A DNA stretch of 64,000 nucleotides from Paraspadella gotoi (taxonomy: Eukaryota > Chaetognatha), in the NCBI GenBank assembly GCA_051294375.1, contig CM119265.1:3096254-3160253 (forward strand), in the 5' to 3' direction. Position 1 is the stretch's first letter. Every line of letters begins with the position of its first letter. The position numbers were made by a program, and so were the translations under genes. The notes beneath the pieces were generated by a model, which was not told the DNA's origin, searched no databases, and saw only the letters and a list, made by a program, of their open reading frames with translations. This document shows positions 33,504-42,900 of this stretch, one piece after another.

Positions 33504-34402
33504 TAACGTTTCATATCTCTCAAACATAAACTGTTATTACAAATATTAGTGAACCTCTTCTCACGTGAACCTCTTCTCATGTGAACCTCTTCTCATGTGA
33601 ACCTCTTCTCACGTGAACCTCTTCCCCCCCCTAAATCACCGTCGACCGTCCATTCGTGCGGTGCGGCGGCGGCGGCTGAACCTCCTGAGGCGGCGTCTGC
33701 TGAGGCGTTGGCCAGAATGCGACACGTGACTTTGGAGACGTCGAGGAATCCTTCGTGACAGACTGGACGACAGACTTGACTGTCGTTGGGGCGAGAGCAG
33801 GATTCGAGGTGCCCTCCTTTCACTCTGGGTCTGAAAAAGGAAACAAATGATTGATTGAATGATTATATTTGTTTGTTGATTCGCCCTATTAATTATTAAG
33901 TTTGACTGATTGATTGTTTTGAACTATCCGTCTGCTTTCGCGAACCTCTCATTCCCCAGCATCTTTCCGTCTTTCTCCATCATTCTCTCAATTCCCAGCA
34001 TCTTTCCGTCTTTCTCCATCATTCTCTCAATTATTGCCATTATCCCATCCCGTCAGTATCTCAAACTAATCATCTAACTCCGTAAACCTCTTAAAAGTTA
34101 CCCCCTCTTGTCTTACTCCATCAAGATCCCCATCATCATCTCACCCGTCAATTTCTCCATCTTACCCCATCAATCTCCCATCAATCACTCCATCACCTGC
34201 TGCATTGACTCTCGCAGCCAATCTCCCCCTCCGCCTCGAATTCTCCCGACTGCCGACAGATCAGGCGCCCGAAGGGAGAGAGAGGGGCGACGCACTGGGG
34301 GAAGCAGGCGGAGCCGAGGACTTCGCCTGATTGGGGGAAAGGGGAGGGAGAGAGGGGAGGGGAAAAAAATTAGGGTGAATAGTAAAACCCCGCCTTTCAA
34401 CT

Positions 34403-34465
<63 letters not shown>

Positions 34466-34764
34466 CCTTTTAATCATCAACCAACTCTTTTAAATACAGC
34501 CAAACTTGAAATAAATAACAGTACAGCAAAAGAACAACTCCTCTTCCTCCTCCTCTTCCTCTTACCCTCGCATTTAACGCCACGCCCCCCCGAGACGGTC
34601 GTCGTCGCCTCTCGACATTTGACGCTCCAGAATTTGATGTCGGCGACGACAGGCCCGCGACGAAGACTCCGAACCCGGGTGATGATGATTCCGTAGCAAC
34701 CTGTTCGAAAATTGAATGGGCAGCTATGCAGGCCGGGTTGCAGGGTACATGGCCTTGTCTAGAA

Positions 34765-34819
<55 letters not shown>

Positions 34820-36850
34820 TATATGACGACTCTATCTCTATCTCGTTGACGGTGGGCGAGGACGTGTCCCATCTCTCGTCGTGTCTGGAGGTAAGTGTCG
34901 TCCACTCGTTGTTGCGGTAATACGAGCTGCGTCGTTGGGTGAGGAACGGGTAAGTTATTTCACGAAGAGAAAAAAGGTCATACATAAAAAAAATGTAGGC
35001 TTAAATACTGAGACGATTGAAATATTTAAAAAGTTAAAAAAATTGAAATATGATAATATTTATTATACCATCGCAGGAGAATCAAGCCACCAAAAGCAAA
35101 TCGGATCGGAGACTCGGGCGATCTCCGCGGAAATGGAATCGCCGAATCCTGATTGGTCAAGCATGGAACCGGAATCAACCAATCAGCTTGCAGTATCATC
35201 GGAACTAAATTTTACCCACGTCGCCGATCCTCTTCCTTAGTTATAAATAGACCAAGCTTGTTTTAGTTTCAGTAGCTTTGATCAAGACTCCTGCGCGTGT
35301 CTCACCGTCACCTTTATTTTCAGAATAAAATCTTTTCCTGATTTCAACAATAGAAATTCATGAGATTTTCCTTAAATGTGGTGACAGGACCTTACATTAT
35401 TATATTTATATATTTTCAAATATTTAAATTATTTACCAATTAGTACATTATAACGTTTCTAGTCCAACTTATCTACAGATTAGATGAACCTAGTAAACTT
35501 TCATTTATCTGTTGGAGTTACGATTATTATCATACAATATACAAAATATATTATTGTAATATTATTATTATTTTTATTTTGATGTTCATTTGTTCACTTC
35601 TTCTCTCTCCCCCGGCCGAAGCGACACCTGCAGTTTTTAGCCGCGACGATCCTATAATCTCTCGCTCCTCTTTGGCGTCGGTCGTTGCTGGAGCAGCCCC
35701 AGTCTCTGTTACAGCTGTCGAACCTGCGGGCGAATGTACAGATGAAGGCGAATAAGACGAGGGCGAAAAGATTTGGTACAGAGAGAATCGTTTTAAGAGT
35801 TTAAGTGATGAATTGTGTTTTAATATTATCGTCAGTTGGTCATAGTGAAAGGGTGGGATCATGTCTGAAACAGGTTAACTCTGCTTAAGGAAAAAGAGTC
35901 AGGTTTTAAAAAATTGGAATGATCATATAAATTTGGTAGAATTAATAATTTTCAAAATAAAAAAAAAAAAAAATTTCTCCCCGGCGGGGAATCGAACCCC
36001 GGTCTCTCGCGTGACAGGCGAGGATACTCACCACTATACTACCGAGGACTGCTTGTTAATTGCTTGTGAGCAAATAACAAAATAACAAAATAACAAATAA
36101 CAAATAACAAATAACAAATAACAAATAACAAATAACAAATAACAAATAACAAATAACAAATAACAAATAACAAAATAACGAAGTACGAAATTTTTTTCTT
36201 GGGTGAAGATCTTTTTATTCTAAACTCCGGTAATTTAAAGAAAGAAAATATAAAATCGACGTAAATCAAAAATAATGGCCAGTGTGGGGATCGAACCCGC
36301 GACCTTGGCGTTATTAGCACCACGCTCTAACCAGCTGAGCTAACCGGCCTCACTGAAAACCCGATCACTTTGCTTTGGGATTATTACAAATTTAACGTAA
36401 GATTTAATTAGGGATCCGATTCTCACATTGGCCTCGGTTCCTCTGTTCCAAAATATTATCAGATATCTGTTTAAAAAAGCTTTGCGAGACAAAAGTGAAT
36501 GAGAACGAATAAATACATATAAAATTTAATATATAAATGAAGTAAGTTTATAATTTATTTTTAAAATCTTAAAAAACATTTGCATCGGCCGGGAATCGAA
36601 CCCGGGCCGTGCAGGCGAGCATTCTACCACTGAACCACCGATGCTTCAGGGAACAACCTGACAATTAGAATCTGAACTCTAATACAAGAAACAAAACGTG
36701 GAGAATAAAAAACTCAGAATCACAAGCAGGCGCAGCAGAGCTGACGAAATCCCCTGTAGGAGCAAGAGCGGGAAGAGGAGCAGTAGCAGGAGCTGCCTCA
36801 GAGTCTCACAAAATTAGTAGAGAAAGATCACGAGGGCAAGTTTCATTGGT

Positions 36851-36890
<40 letters not shown>

Positions 36891-36892
36891 TT

Positions 36893-36954
<62 letters not shown>

Positions 36955-38389
36955 TTTATCGGCTTCAGGCTTCACTTGTCCCTTGTCCCTTGACTAATTT
37001 ACCTTGTTCACCCACAAAAATAATTATTAGTATTTTATTTCGAGTACAGAAACGATTATTTGACTAATATCGTCATGTTTAATTTCGATTTTCGTATATG
37101 AGCTACTTTCATACGAATAGTTTTAATGATATTTCATGGATAAATTTCTATGTACACCAAAGAATAGTCAGCGTGGGCGCCATGGCTTAGTTGGTTAAAG
37201 CGCCTGTCTAGTAAACAGGAGATCCCGAGTTCGAATCTCGGTGGTGCCTCAATTTTTCAATTTTTAATTCCTCAGTGATAGCGATTATTCGTCAAATGTA
37301 AGATTATTAACTTGTATTTACCGGAATGGAATAATGATATTGAAAAATAATAAATACAACAACAATAACAATCACAATAGTAATAACAATAACAATATAT
37401 GTCTTTACTTACTCTATCCTGATGATTCCGATTTCACGTGGAAATCGATACCAGATGACCTAGAATTCGGAAAGTAGAAGTTCAGTATTAAAACGAATAC
37501 AAAGTTTTATAAATTTACATATTAAATACAAAAATTACTTTAATGAAACTGGTACAACCAATACGAAAATTATCCATTCATTTAATAAATAAGCTGACTT
37601 TGACTTTGACTTTGACTTTGACTTTGACTTTGACTTTGGACAGACTTTAGTGGTTTAAGACCTCCATCACTCATACAAGATAATGACATAGCATGTCCCT
37701 GCAAGCTTTTACTCTCTCACAGTCTCGTTTATTCGATCCCGGTGTACCTGGCTTCCCTATCAATGAAGTGGTATAATGTTTCAAAGAATGTTTCAATTGT
37801 AATTATTAATTAATTAAATAATTTTTCCCAACGACGAAATAGTAAATCTGTAGCAAAATTATGCAAACAAATTAACCTTACAACTAACTAACTAACACCA
37901 CCAACTGCAAGAGACAACAACCCGCATTCCGCAGCCTTCCTTCAACCATCTCGAGCACCACCTGATCTCCGAGGGCATAGCGGCTTCGACGAGTCGACTC
38001 CCAAAATCTTCGTCCGCTGAAGTCGTCGGGTTTGAAGGCGCGTTGGGCGTCGTACGAGTTGGAGGTGGCGAAGGCTTCGCCGCCCAATTCATTCAGGTCG
38101 AGTGGGATGAGTTGAGAGGTTCCTGGATGTGGGGGTGGTTCGGGGGTGGTTCAGGCGTCTATCGTTGGTTTAAGATTTGTCGACATTAGCGAAACAATTC
38201 AAAATTGTTAATTTTAAGTTTAAAGTTTAAAATTAGGTTTAAGATTAAGATGAAAATATTTAATTTTTAAATGTAGAGATCGGGTCTCGGGCCCTCAGAC
38301 CTTTTAGACATTTACAATATTAAACGATTAACGTTCGAACCTGAAGACCAAAGCAAAGATACAACGAGAAGGAGACGAAGATCCGTCAT
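33140..38389 (-). CDS. Secreted/ectodomain gene with signal peptide, discoidin-like, sushi-like and Cys-rich exons
   Basis: Exons on the minus strand: 38389-38341, 38122-37922, (35723-35628 and 34884-34819, less sure), 34700-34566, 34326-34197, 33830-33640, 33259-33140. The first is a signal peptide (MTDLRLLLVVSLLWSS). The second reads TSQLIPLDLNELGGEAFATS and SGRRFWES, like a discoidin/galactose-binding fold. Later exons give VKCEG joined to EVLGSACFPQC and ICRQSGEFEAEGEIGCESQC, then RVKGGHLESCSRPNDSQVCR and VCHEGFLDVSKVTC (sushi-like), then CHVPVERGICEETKTC. Junction phases agree from 34700 to 33140 and from 38389 to 38122. The last exon ends phase 1, which fits the first exon of the TM/tail piece (21777), so both may be one receptor spanning 19 kb; that join is inference. 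Confidence 0.65.
33640..33830 (-). CDS. Sushi-like exon
   Basis: It reads PRVKGGHLESCSRPNDSQVC, RPVCHEGFLDVSKVTC, then an Ala/Ser-rich loop with PHEWTVDG. The C-x-P-x-C-x-EGF pattern followed by a Cys and a late Trp is typical of CCP/sushi modules; an Ala-rich insert makes it longer than usual. The B copy of the same exon (31325-31490) is frameshifted. Confidence 0.65.
34763..34818. repeat. (TC)n microsatellite
   Basis: About 55 bp of TC on the plus strand; its right end is the GTGAGAGAG donor of the minus-strand exon at 34819. A second (TC)n tract lies at 34405-34462. Confidence 0.95.
34819..34884 (-). CDS. Short probable exon beside a (GA)n donor
   Basis: It reads HDERWDTSSPTVNEIEIESS on the minus strand, between CCTCCAG and a donor GTGAGAGAG that runs on into (GA)n. 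It is in phase with 35628. Joining it to 34700 needs one base less there. The plus strand is also open (DDSISISLTVGEDVSHLSSC with a GTAAGT donor) and Ig-like, but has no acceptor close by, so I prefer the minus reading. Confidence 0.35.
35628..35723 (-). CDS. Probable Cys-rich exon (thrombospondin-like)
   Basis: Between a good acceptor (CCCGCAG) and a donor GTGTCG the minus strand reads FDSCNRDWGCSSNDRRQRGA, then RDYRIVAAKNC. The C-x3-DWGCS pattern with Arg residues resembles a type-1 thrombospondin start. Its end phase (2) fits the exon at 34884. Its start phase does not fit 37922, so an intervening exon may be missing. Confidence 0.45.
35977..36048 (-). tRNA. trnD(guc): tRNA-Asp (GTC)
   Basis: Minus-strand TCCTCGGTAGTATAGTGGTG with anticodon arm CTCGCCTGTCACGCGAG and T arm CCGGGGTTCGATTCCCCG. 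The acceptor stem pairs TCCTCGG with CCGGGGA, with discriminator G. All three internal stems pair, and the box A and box B promoters are intact. No intron. Confidence 0.95.
36068..36178. repeat. Heptamer array (AACAAAT)n
   Basis: About fifteen copies of the 7-mer AACAAAT between tRNA-Asp and tRNA-Ile. Because 7 is not a multiple of 3 all frames stay open on the minus strand, giving a spurious ICYLLFV-type frame. Confidence 0.95.
36276..36349 (-). tRNA. trnI(aau): tRNA-Ile (AAT)
   Basis: Minus strand GGCCGGTTAGCTCAGCTGGT, anticodon loop TGCTAATAACG, T arm GCGGGTTCGATCCCCAC, acceptor end CTGGCC plus A. The 74-nt length is normal for tRNA-Ile. The acceptor stem has G-G-C-C-G-G against C-T-G-G-C-C. 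No intron. Confidence 0.94.
36581..36644 (-). pseudogene. Damaged tRNA-Gly (GCC-type), seven bases missing in the anticodon arm
   Basis: The minus strand begins GCATCGGTGGTTCAGTGGTA and ends CCCGGGTTCGATTCCCGGCC then GATGCA, both perfect tRNA-Gly(GCC) halves. The anticodon arm is cut to CTCGCCTGCACGG; the 3' side of the stem (normally GCGGG) is gone, leaving 64 nt instead of 71. Either a true pseudogene or an assembly deletion. Confidence 0.85.
36855..36952. repeat. (TC)n microsatellite, two blocks
   Basis: Two TC arrays separated by GATTTTCTCTCCC; the second ends with the same GATTTT word. Confidence 0.95.
37176..37249 (+). tRNA. trnT(agu): tRNA-Thr (AGT)
   Basis: GGCGCCATGGCTTAGTTGGT, anticodon arm CCTGTCTAGTAAACAGG, T arm CGAGTTCGAATCTCG, acceptor end GGTGCCT. 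All stems pair and box A and B are canonical. It is on the opposite strand to the other three tRNAs of the cluster. Confidence 0.95.
37549..37735 (+). repeat. SINE-like repeat with internal (GACTTT)n expansion
   Basis: A full-length family member in which the word TGACTTTGGACAGACTTTAG is preceded by about seven copies of GACTTT. Other copies have only one or two, so the expansion arose inside this copy. Confidence 0.8.
37922..38122 (-). CDS. Discoidin-like exon
   Basis: It reads SQLIPLDLNELGGEAFATSN, SYDAQRAFKPDDFSGRRFWE and then YALGDQVVLEMVEG. The pattern GG-x-A-x-ATS ... AF-x-x-D ... FW-x-S is that of F5/8C-type domains, but the match is by eye. The 3' limit is uncertain: the donor that is in phase with 34700 is weak (G/GTTGTT at 37921); in-phase-0 donors exist at CAG/GTGGTG and ATG/GTTGAA. 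Confidence 0.55.
38341..38389 (-). CDS. Signal-peptide exon of the discoidin/sushi gene
   Basis: ATG at 38389-38387; 16 codons of typical signal sequence, then donor after TCTTCAG (G/GTTCGA), phase 1. The single G joins the GA that begins the next exon at 38122 to make Gly. The exon is too short for ordinary ORF calling. Confidence 0.7.
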
Positions 38390-39501
38390 CGTTATCTGAA
38401 ATAAATCAACAAAAATGGATAGGTATATTAGGTAAATACTAAAATAGCGATAGATACATTCAAACAGGTAGATATGATTAGATAGACGGATACACAGATA
38501 GAGTTCTTGATGATTGATAATTAGAGAGATATTTAGAACATTGAATTTTGAAAGAACCCCCTCCTCGACCTAGCGGAGAGGGAGAAGACGTCGTCAGGAC
38601 TTTACAATTTGACAGGAACGAAATAAGTAAATTAGTCGTCAATTATCGTTTAAGTCGAAATCCAATAATATTAATTTCCCAGTTGTTATTTCCCAGTTGT
38701 CATCCGTATTTTTCATCCTTTGCTTTTTACGAACACCGTCCAGCCGCGTCGCTGCTGCAGCCAATGACTCAACGTAGCATCCAATGCGGCCCAGTACCGC
38801 TAGAATCGTAATCTACAAAGCTCGATCGGGGCCAGATTGTCATTAATGAAGGAGCTGAGTTGAAGTGTCAGATGGTAGTAACTAATTTTTGTCGACGGCT
38901 CGGAATAAGAAAACGTTCATTCAATACAGAAATGCTTATATATATTAGGGCTTAAATATGCCTTTTTTTCTCTCCTCACTTAAAGAACAAAAAAATGGGA
39001 AAGAAATAAATTGGGTAGAAGAACCAAACTTCTTTAGAAATATTTTGTTTTTCAAGTTATACCTTTACTCTACAGAGGGACGTTGCCTTTTTGTTCACAC
39101 AAGGGATTTTCCGAAAAGTGAATTTTTCTTATTACGGCCATTTATTAACGTATGTTGATGCTAATTTAATAACTGTACATTAAAATAACCCAGGTGGATT
39201 CGACGGATTTTTTTTTTTTCAAATTATCGAGACAAAAACTTGAGACTGAAATCGTTATAAAAGAAATTGTCACATTAAACAAATTCTGATTTTAAAAATT
39301 AATATTAATCTTTTGCGCAAAAAAACTATATTTGGCATTGGATAACAATTTAGTACTACAGAGATAAAGATCATCATTCATTTTCATCAGGATCTCCGTC
39401 GACGTTGTTATGACACCTCCTCTTCCTCCTCCTCCTCCTCCTCCTCNNNNNNNNNNTTAAATTCCACTCGATTGCCGATTTTACACCCTTACGGATTGAG
39501 G

Positions 39502-39539
<38 letters not shown>

Positions 39540-40213
39540 TCTAATTGTATCTGTTTAATTTTTTAAAATTTAGTTGGGCGATGAAGACGAAAACAACAAC
39601 AACAACAACTAAGACCAAGATGAGTTTCGCCTCCGAAAAAATTTTTCTCGTTACATTACTACATTTTTTGGAAGGAAGACGAGGACGAGGACGACGACGA
39701 CGACGACGACGACGACGACAACTAAATTTTAGGATTAACTTATTTTCTCCAATTATTGTGAAATTATAAAAATTAAAAAAAAAAAAAAACAACAACTTTA
39801 TATCCATTCGTAAATATATTCTCAATTTGTTTTGATAAGTTTACAAATTTGGCCCCAAGAGGCGTTTCTCATGTAAAATAGTCAACTAATTTTGATTTTT
39901 GTTAAATTTGTTTAAAAAAATTTTAATTTTTTCACAATCTTCGATATCACCGGACCCGTAGTTTCTTTTTACAGATTCACAATTAAGTTAATACTACTTA
40001 CATTTTTCAAAACAGATAATTAACCAACTATAATAAGGCATCTTTGAAAAAAGAAATATCAAACAAAAACTAAAAAAGAAAAACAAACAGTTTTTTAAAA
40101 ACCACTATGTTCCTTTAAAACAAAAAAAAACCACAAACTCCACTTTTTTCTTCGTTTTAATATTAAAAAAAAAGAAGGAAATATAATCTTTTATCTTCTC
40201 CCACTCAAGGGCG
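38390..40213. other. Intergenic region between divergent genes
   Basis: This separates the minus-strand discoidin/sushi gene start (38389) from the plus-strand vWA gene start (40214), so it probably holds both promoters; no specific motif could be supported. It includes a 10-N gap at 39447-39456, a (GA)n tract at 39506-39536 and an ACG-trinucleotide run at 39670-39722 whose open frames are low-complexity. Confidence 0.5.
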
Positions 40214-40766
40214 ATGACCCCTCACTCCCCCTTCTCCCTCTCTCTTCCTCCCTTACTCCTTCCCTTTCACCGTGGACTGCTCTTTTGTTTCCTCTCGTTC
40301 GCCGCTTGTCCGCCAGAGGGCGCGAGGGCGTGGCTCGACGCCGGAGGATTCGCTCGCCGAGTCGATTGTCACGTCTCCTCGTGGACGGAGTGGGCGGGCG
40401 TCGCGCGGGAGATGGGGATCGTGGAAAGAGGTGAGGGTTTGGGTTGGGCAGAGGAGGTCGGTCTGTCTTTCTCTATGTCTTTATGAGCCAGTCTGTCTGT
40501 TTGTCTGTCTATCTCCCCGCTTGCTTGCCTGTGAGTCTTTCTGTTAACCGCTCTTTCAAATTTTCTGTCGGTCTGACTAACCTCCTATTTGTCTGTGAGT
40601 CTGTCTGTTTTTCTGTCTTAATGTGGTTTTGTATGTCTGTCCTGTCAGTTTGCCATTTTGACTCTCTGCCTCTCAGCTTTTCCATCGATGTTCTTAATTA
40701 CAAAAATTAATTCATTATTTTTGTCAACAACTGAACGAAATTGATGGAATATATACATATTTTATT

Positions 40767-40797
<31 letters not shown>

Positions 40798-41091
40798 CAC
40801 CTCACCCTTTCACCCACTCACCCAAGCCCCTTACCATCTTCACCGGCGCCAAAAGATCCGCTTCCGCAGCGTGCTGCTGCCGTCGGCGAACGGCGGCGCC
40901 GCCTGTCCTCACCTCAAGGAGACGATGGACGCTGAAGAGACGTCGTCGTCGTCGTCGTCGTCGTCGCTGGTAGAAGAATCAAGGGCCCCTTCCCCTTTAT
41001 TGTCGGGGGCTTTGTGGTCGTCGTCGTCGTCGTCGTCGTCGTTAACGTCGTGGAACGGAAATGAAATTAGCGCCAATGTCGAAGGTAATAG

Positions 41092-41178
<87 letters not shown>

Positions 41179-41294
41179 TTTCAATTAATCAATTTTTTTC
41201 CCAGATTTCCACCTCCCGGATTCCATCGGTCAAATCGCCGCCAGATTCTCGCGATACTTTCTCTCCTCTTCAGCTTTTAAAGATCCTTTCGGGG
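40214..41294 (+). CDS. TSP1-like and Ser-rich N-terminal exons of the vWA gene
   Basis: Exon 40214-40430 ends MGIVER plus one base before GTGAGG; exon 40856-41084 begins IRFRSV. Read together, GIVER-IRFRSV-LLP-NGGAACPHL follows the TSP1 consensus with its R-x-R layer, although two of the usual Cys are not visible. The Ser-rich linker is coded by two (TCG)n runs at 40939-40967 and 41020-41042. Exon 41205-41294 reads DFHLPDSIGQIAARFSRYFL. The ATG at 40214 is in frame, but the pyrimidine-rich stretch before CCAG at 40316 could equally be an acceptor. Confidence 0.6.
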
Positions 41295-41299
41295 GTAGG

Positions 41300-41353
<54 letters not shown>

Positions 41354-41967
41354 GTCGTCATCATCGTCATCATCGTCATCGTCATCATCGTCATCATCAT
41401 CATCGTCATCATCGTCAGTCCATTAACTTACTTAACTTACATTGGACATTTTCCTAAACGACAAGTCTCACCCAATTGCAGGTAAGTTCCTCTCTCATTT
41501 AAACTTTCCCTTTCGGCCGTCGAACTCCGCCGAAGAGATATTACGGCCTTATTTTCCCAGAACGCCCCAATTCATCTTTTCAATTTGAGATTAGGTAAAA
41601 GGTTAAGGTTAAGGATTGGTCAGCGATTATGGTTTGGGATTTGGGTTGAGGATTTGGGTTCAGGATTTAGGGTAAAAGGTTATAGTAAAAAACTAGGTAT
41701 AAGGATTTAAGGTTAGGGTCAGGTTTAGGGATTGGTTTATACATAGATTTAAAATTAATTTAAGGTTAAATATAAAAAAATTAAAGGAACAGACATTGGG
41801 CACTCTTGGAAAATAGAGCCGAGATTCCTTCTTGAGGGTAAGTTTCGATTTCCCAGGATGGAATTCTTTCGGGTGAGTCTCCGCCGCTCGTCGCTGTTTC
41901 GGAGGTAAGGAATTTGTTTTCTTTTTTAGACGAGAAGGTAAGGACTCCTACTGTTTATCCGCAAGTT

Positions 41968-42026
<59 letters not shown>

Positions 42027-42514
42027 GAATTTTTTGAGGGCATTTCTTTTTTTAACCCAAACTGGATTTTTCTTGCAGTTTTCTTCTCGAAAGTCGAAAT
42101 TGGCGATTCAAATGCCAGATTTTTTGGTCGGTCAGTCGGTCGATCGGTCGGTCAGTAGGTTCCTCGGTCTTTTGTGAAGTACAGTAAAATAAAAAAAAAT
42201 AACAATCTAACAAAATTTTATCATTCCTCAGTAGAATAAAATATTTAAAAAAATATGTGCACATTGAATTATTTATATAAATGTTATATTGTTAGAGGTA
42301 GATTTATTTATTTTTTAAATTAGTTTTATTTTTCTTATTTAAAAAAAGGATGACTCTTTTTTGAAAAATAAATTGTCAGTTTTTGTATTAATTTTGAATA
42401 TTTAATTTGAAATTTATTTTAAAAAATAAAAAAGGCGCAGTCGTGACTTTCAAACGCTTTTTTCAATCTTGCAAAACTGGATAAATCGCAAATTCTTCGT
42501 TGAAAATAGATTTG

Positions 42515-42568
<54 letters not shown>

Positions 42569-42569
42569 C

Positions 42570-42619
<50 letters not shown>

Positions 42620-42802
42620 GTTCCTTTCTTTCTCACTATTTCAAATATCTTGGTGTTTTCCCTTCTCCGCTTGGGTTCGAAAGTTCTTTAAAAATTTTAA
42701 GACCTGAATAACCTCGTGATAAGTAATATAATGAAAAAGTAATCTCGAGTATTATAAGAGAAAATAAAAAGATAGTAAAAGAGAATGGATGAGGCGAGAG
42801 AG

Positions 42803-42900
<98 letters not shown>

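Larger units (their letters stand above)
29060..33832. repeat. Tandem copy pair B (29060-31490) and B' (31490-33832)
   Basis: Both halves run in the same order: an AT-rich start (ATGATATAAAA, GATGAATTCTGA), a reversed SINE-like copy, a GA-rich tract, a Cys-rich exon region, a (TC)n tract and the sushi-like exon. The GA tract in B' is interrupted by 190 N at 32570-32759. Differences are chiefly one-base indels. The B' copy keeps open frames for two exons (33140-33259, 33640-33830); the B copy does not. Confidence 0.8.

Noticed and set aside
36039-36323. 94-codon minus-strand frame with ICYLLFV repeats
   Set aside because: Created by the AACAAAT heptamer array between two tRNA genes.
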